From contig PQWQ01000026.1 in NCBI GenBank assembly GCA_002943765.1, positions 434,001 through 498,000 on the forward strand: a DNA stretch of 64,000 nt, in the 5' to 3' direction. The stretch is from Psoroptes ovis (taxonomy: Eukaryota; Arthropoda; Arachnida; Sarcoptiformes; Psoroptidae). A model generated the notes under the pieces. The model had not been told where the DNA came from and ran no database searches. It was given only the letters and a program-made list of their open reading frames with translations. Made by a program: the position numbers and the translations under genes. Shown piece after piece: positions 62,685 through 64,000 of this stretch (position 1 is its first letter; each line of letters starts with the position of its first letter).

Positions 62685-64000
62685 CAATATTTTCTTAATG
62701 AAACCATTTGAATAAATGTAATAAAAATTGTCCAAATTTTGTCCATTATTTTTTATGGTCGCTTGATGATGATTATTGTTGTTGTTTTGATGAGTATTAT
62801 GATCATGAACGTGAGCATTAACATGAGCATAATGATCAGTATGAACATTACGATGATACTGATGATGATGACCATAATGATGACCATTCGTACATAAATT
62901 CATTGCGTAGTCACCATTTTGAGCATTATTATTATTATTATTATTAAATTGTTGCAATTTTGAATTATTTAAATAAGATTTATGATACCAAAATGGATCA
63001 CCTTTAGGCATATATCTTTGCTGTTGCAGCTGCTGTTGTTGCTGTTGCTGGTAATGATAATTTAAATTTTGATAATATGATGCTGCAGAATTCGTGGCGT
63101 TCATTTTGCTCGTAGCTGCAGATGATTGATACATTTTATTTGTCGAAACATTTTCCGGTGGTGGTGATAAAAATGATTGTACTGTTTGTATTGATTGATC
63201 AATCGATTGTCCAAATGTTGACATGAATCTTTGTGCACGTTTACGAGTCCACGATAGTATTGAATTACGTTTTTGTGGTGTAACATTTACGCTGGATGAT
63301 GATGGTGGTGGTGAAAAGATTTTATTCGCGGCTTGTAAATGTACTTTCGGTGCTTGTGGTTGCGGTGAAAAGGCAAACTTTTTCATTGTTTGTTTTCGGA
63401 TGTTTTCTTCAATGTGATTATTATTTACATTTGAACATTCTTGTTTCGAAGCTGGATGATTGTTAACACTTGTTGATGATGATGATGAATTATTATTATT
63501 ATTATTATTGGAATCAACTAAATTATCATTTGAATTTTGTTCGGAAATCGATAGCTTTTGGATCATTATTTCATCATTTTGACTATTATTTTCCAATGTT
63601 GATTCTTTTGAATGAATTTTGTATTTCGAATCAATAATTGAATTCGGTAAATCATCGCTAACATTACTTTCACTTTTGTCACCATCACCATCGCCAGCGC
63701 CACCATCATCTTCTTCTTCTTCATCATCATCATCCGATTCTTCTTGTATTATTTCAAATGAACTACCCATTCGAGTGTCGGAAAGTGGTGATTTCATTTT
63801 CGATAATAGCAAGCCATTATTACCAACAATATTTGTGGTGCCTTGATTAGTAGCTGCAGAGAAATTTCTTATACCATTTTGTTGTAAATTGAGAATCGTA
63901 TCCGATGATTTCGATGATTTTAATGGTAAAATTGTTGACTGTTTCGTCGTTATGAATTGATGATGATGATTCAACAACTGTGGCTGCGATTGTTGACTGG
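62685..64000 (-). CDS. Partial low-complexity coding exon running off the window
   Basis: An open minus-strand frame from the window's right edge down to a donor ATATTG|GTATGT at 62685, at least 438 codons. It has acidic (ESDDDDEEEEDD), poly-Asn, poly-Ser, poly-Gln and His-rich tracts, with one less biased core near codons 230-290 (RNSILSWTRKRAQRFMSTFG, SIQTVQSFLSPPP). No domain is recognised and the start codon lies outside the window. The exon ends in phase 0, compatible with splicing to a phase-0 acceptor (AAG|CTC, 60127) of the next downstream exon, so it could be the first part of a very long Doa isoform. That link is inference. Confidence 0.6.

Noticed and set aside
1..64000. tRNA, rRNA or other structured RNA genes
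   Set aside because: I looked for tRNA A/B-box pairs and cloverleaf arms and found none convincing; weak matches in AT-rich DNA were not reported.

Overview
This is a eukaryotic, very AT-rich window: spliceosomal introns with GT..AG ends, AATAAA signals, many microsatellites and Asn/Ser/Gln homopolymer tracts inside proteins. The gene set is animal and arthropod-like: a peptide GPCR, a LAMMER kinase of the Doa type, zizimin-type DOCK, OXR1/mustard with LysM-GRAM-TLDc, TTC7, TMEM86, trypsin-like protease and GAPR-1-like CAP protein. The AT content, short introns, polyN-rich proteins and multi-CAP gene suggest a small-genome arthropod, my guess being an astigmatid mite of the dust-mite/scabies group. 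That placement is inference.

Layout. 1-13.4 kb: one intronless divergent PA28-like gene (1.2-2.2 kb), then a gene-poor stretch of microsatellites and ~75-bp mariner-type MITEs. 13.4-26.8 kb (+): a four-exon neuropeptide GPCR with two large introns; intron 2 holds a solo LTR and the 3' UTR a piggyBac-like MITE. 27.8-29.05 kb: a ~43-bp satellite between two convergent genes. 29.7-33.4 kb (-): seven-exon OXR1/NCOA7 orthologue. 35.9-42.5 kb (-): three-exon DOCK9/10/11 (zizimin) orthologue. 43.0-44.9 kb (-): intronless triple-CAP protein, divergent from TMEM86 (45.2-46.9 kb, +), whose second intron holds a telomere-motif-like tandem array. 47.1-50.1 kb (+): TTC7. 50.8-52.2 kb (+): secreted trypsin-fold protease. 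52.7-54.8 kb (-): a 63-aa tail-anchored ORF and a Cys-rich EB/EGF-like surface protein. 56.4-64.0 kb (-): Doa/CLK kinase, with upstream low-complexity exons that may be its long-isoform N-terminus and run off the window.

Functionally these are independent housekeeping and signalling genes: PI4KA scaffold (TTC7), Rho-GEF (DOCK), oxidation resistance (OXR1), SR-protein kinase (Doa), proteasome cap (PA28-like) and peptide receptor. I see no operon or gene-cluster system. The most unusual structures are the receptor's expanded loops with a possible 384-bp exitron, the CAP triplet in which only one domain keeps the full His/Glu tetrad, an 11-residue amphipathic repeat in OXR1, a satellite bounded by inverted copies, and an intronic array carrying CCTAA pairs. 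Intron coordinates were derived by hand from frame continuity and splice consensus; UTRs were not determined.
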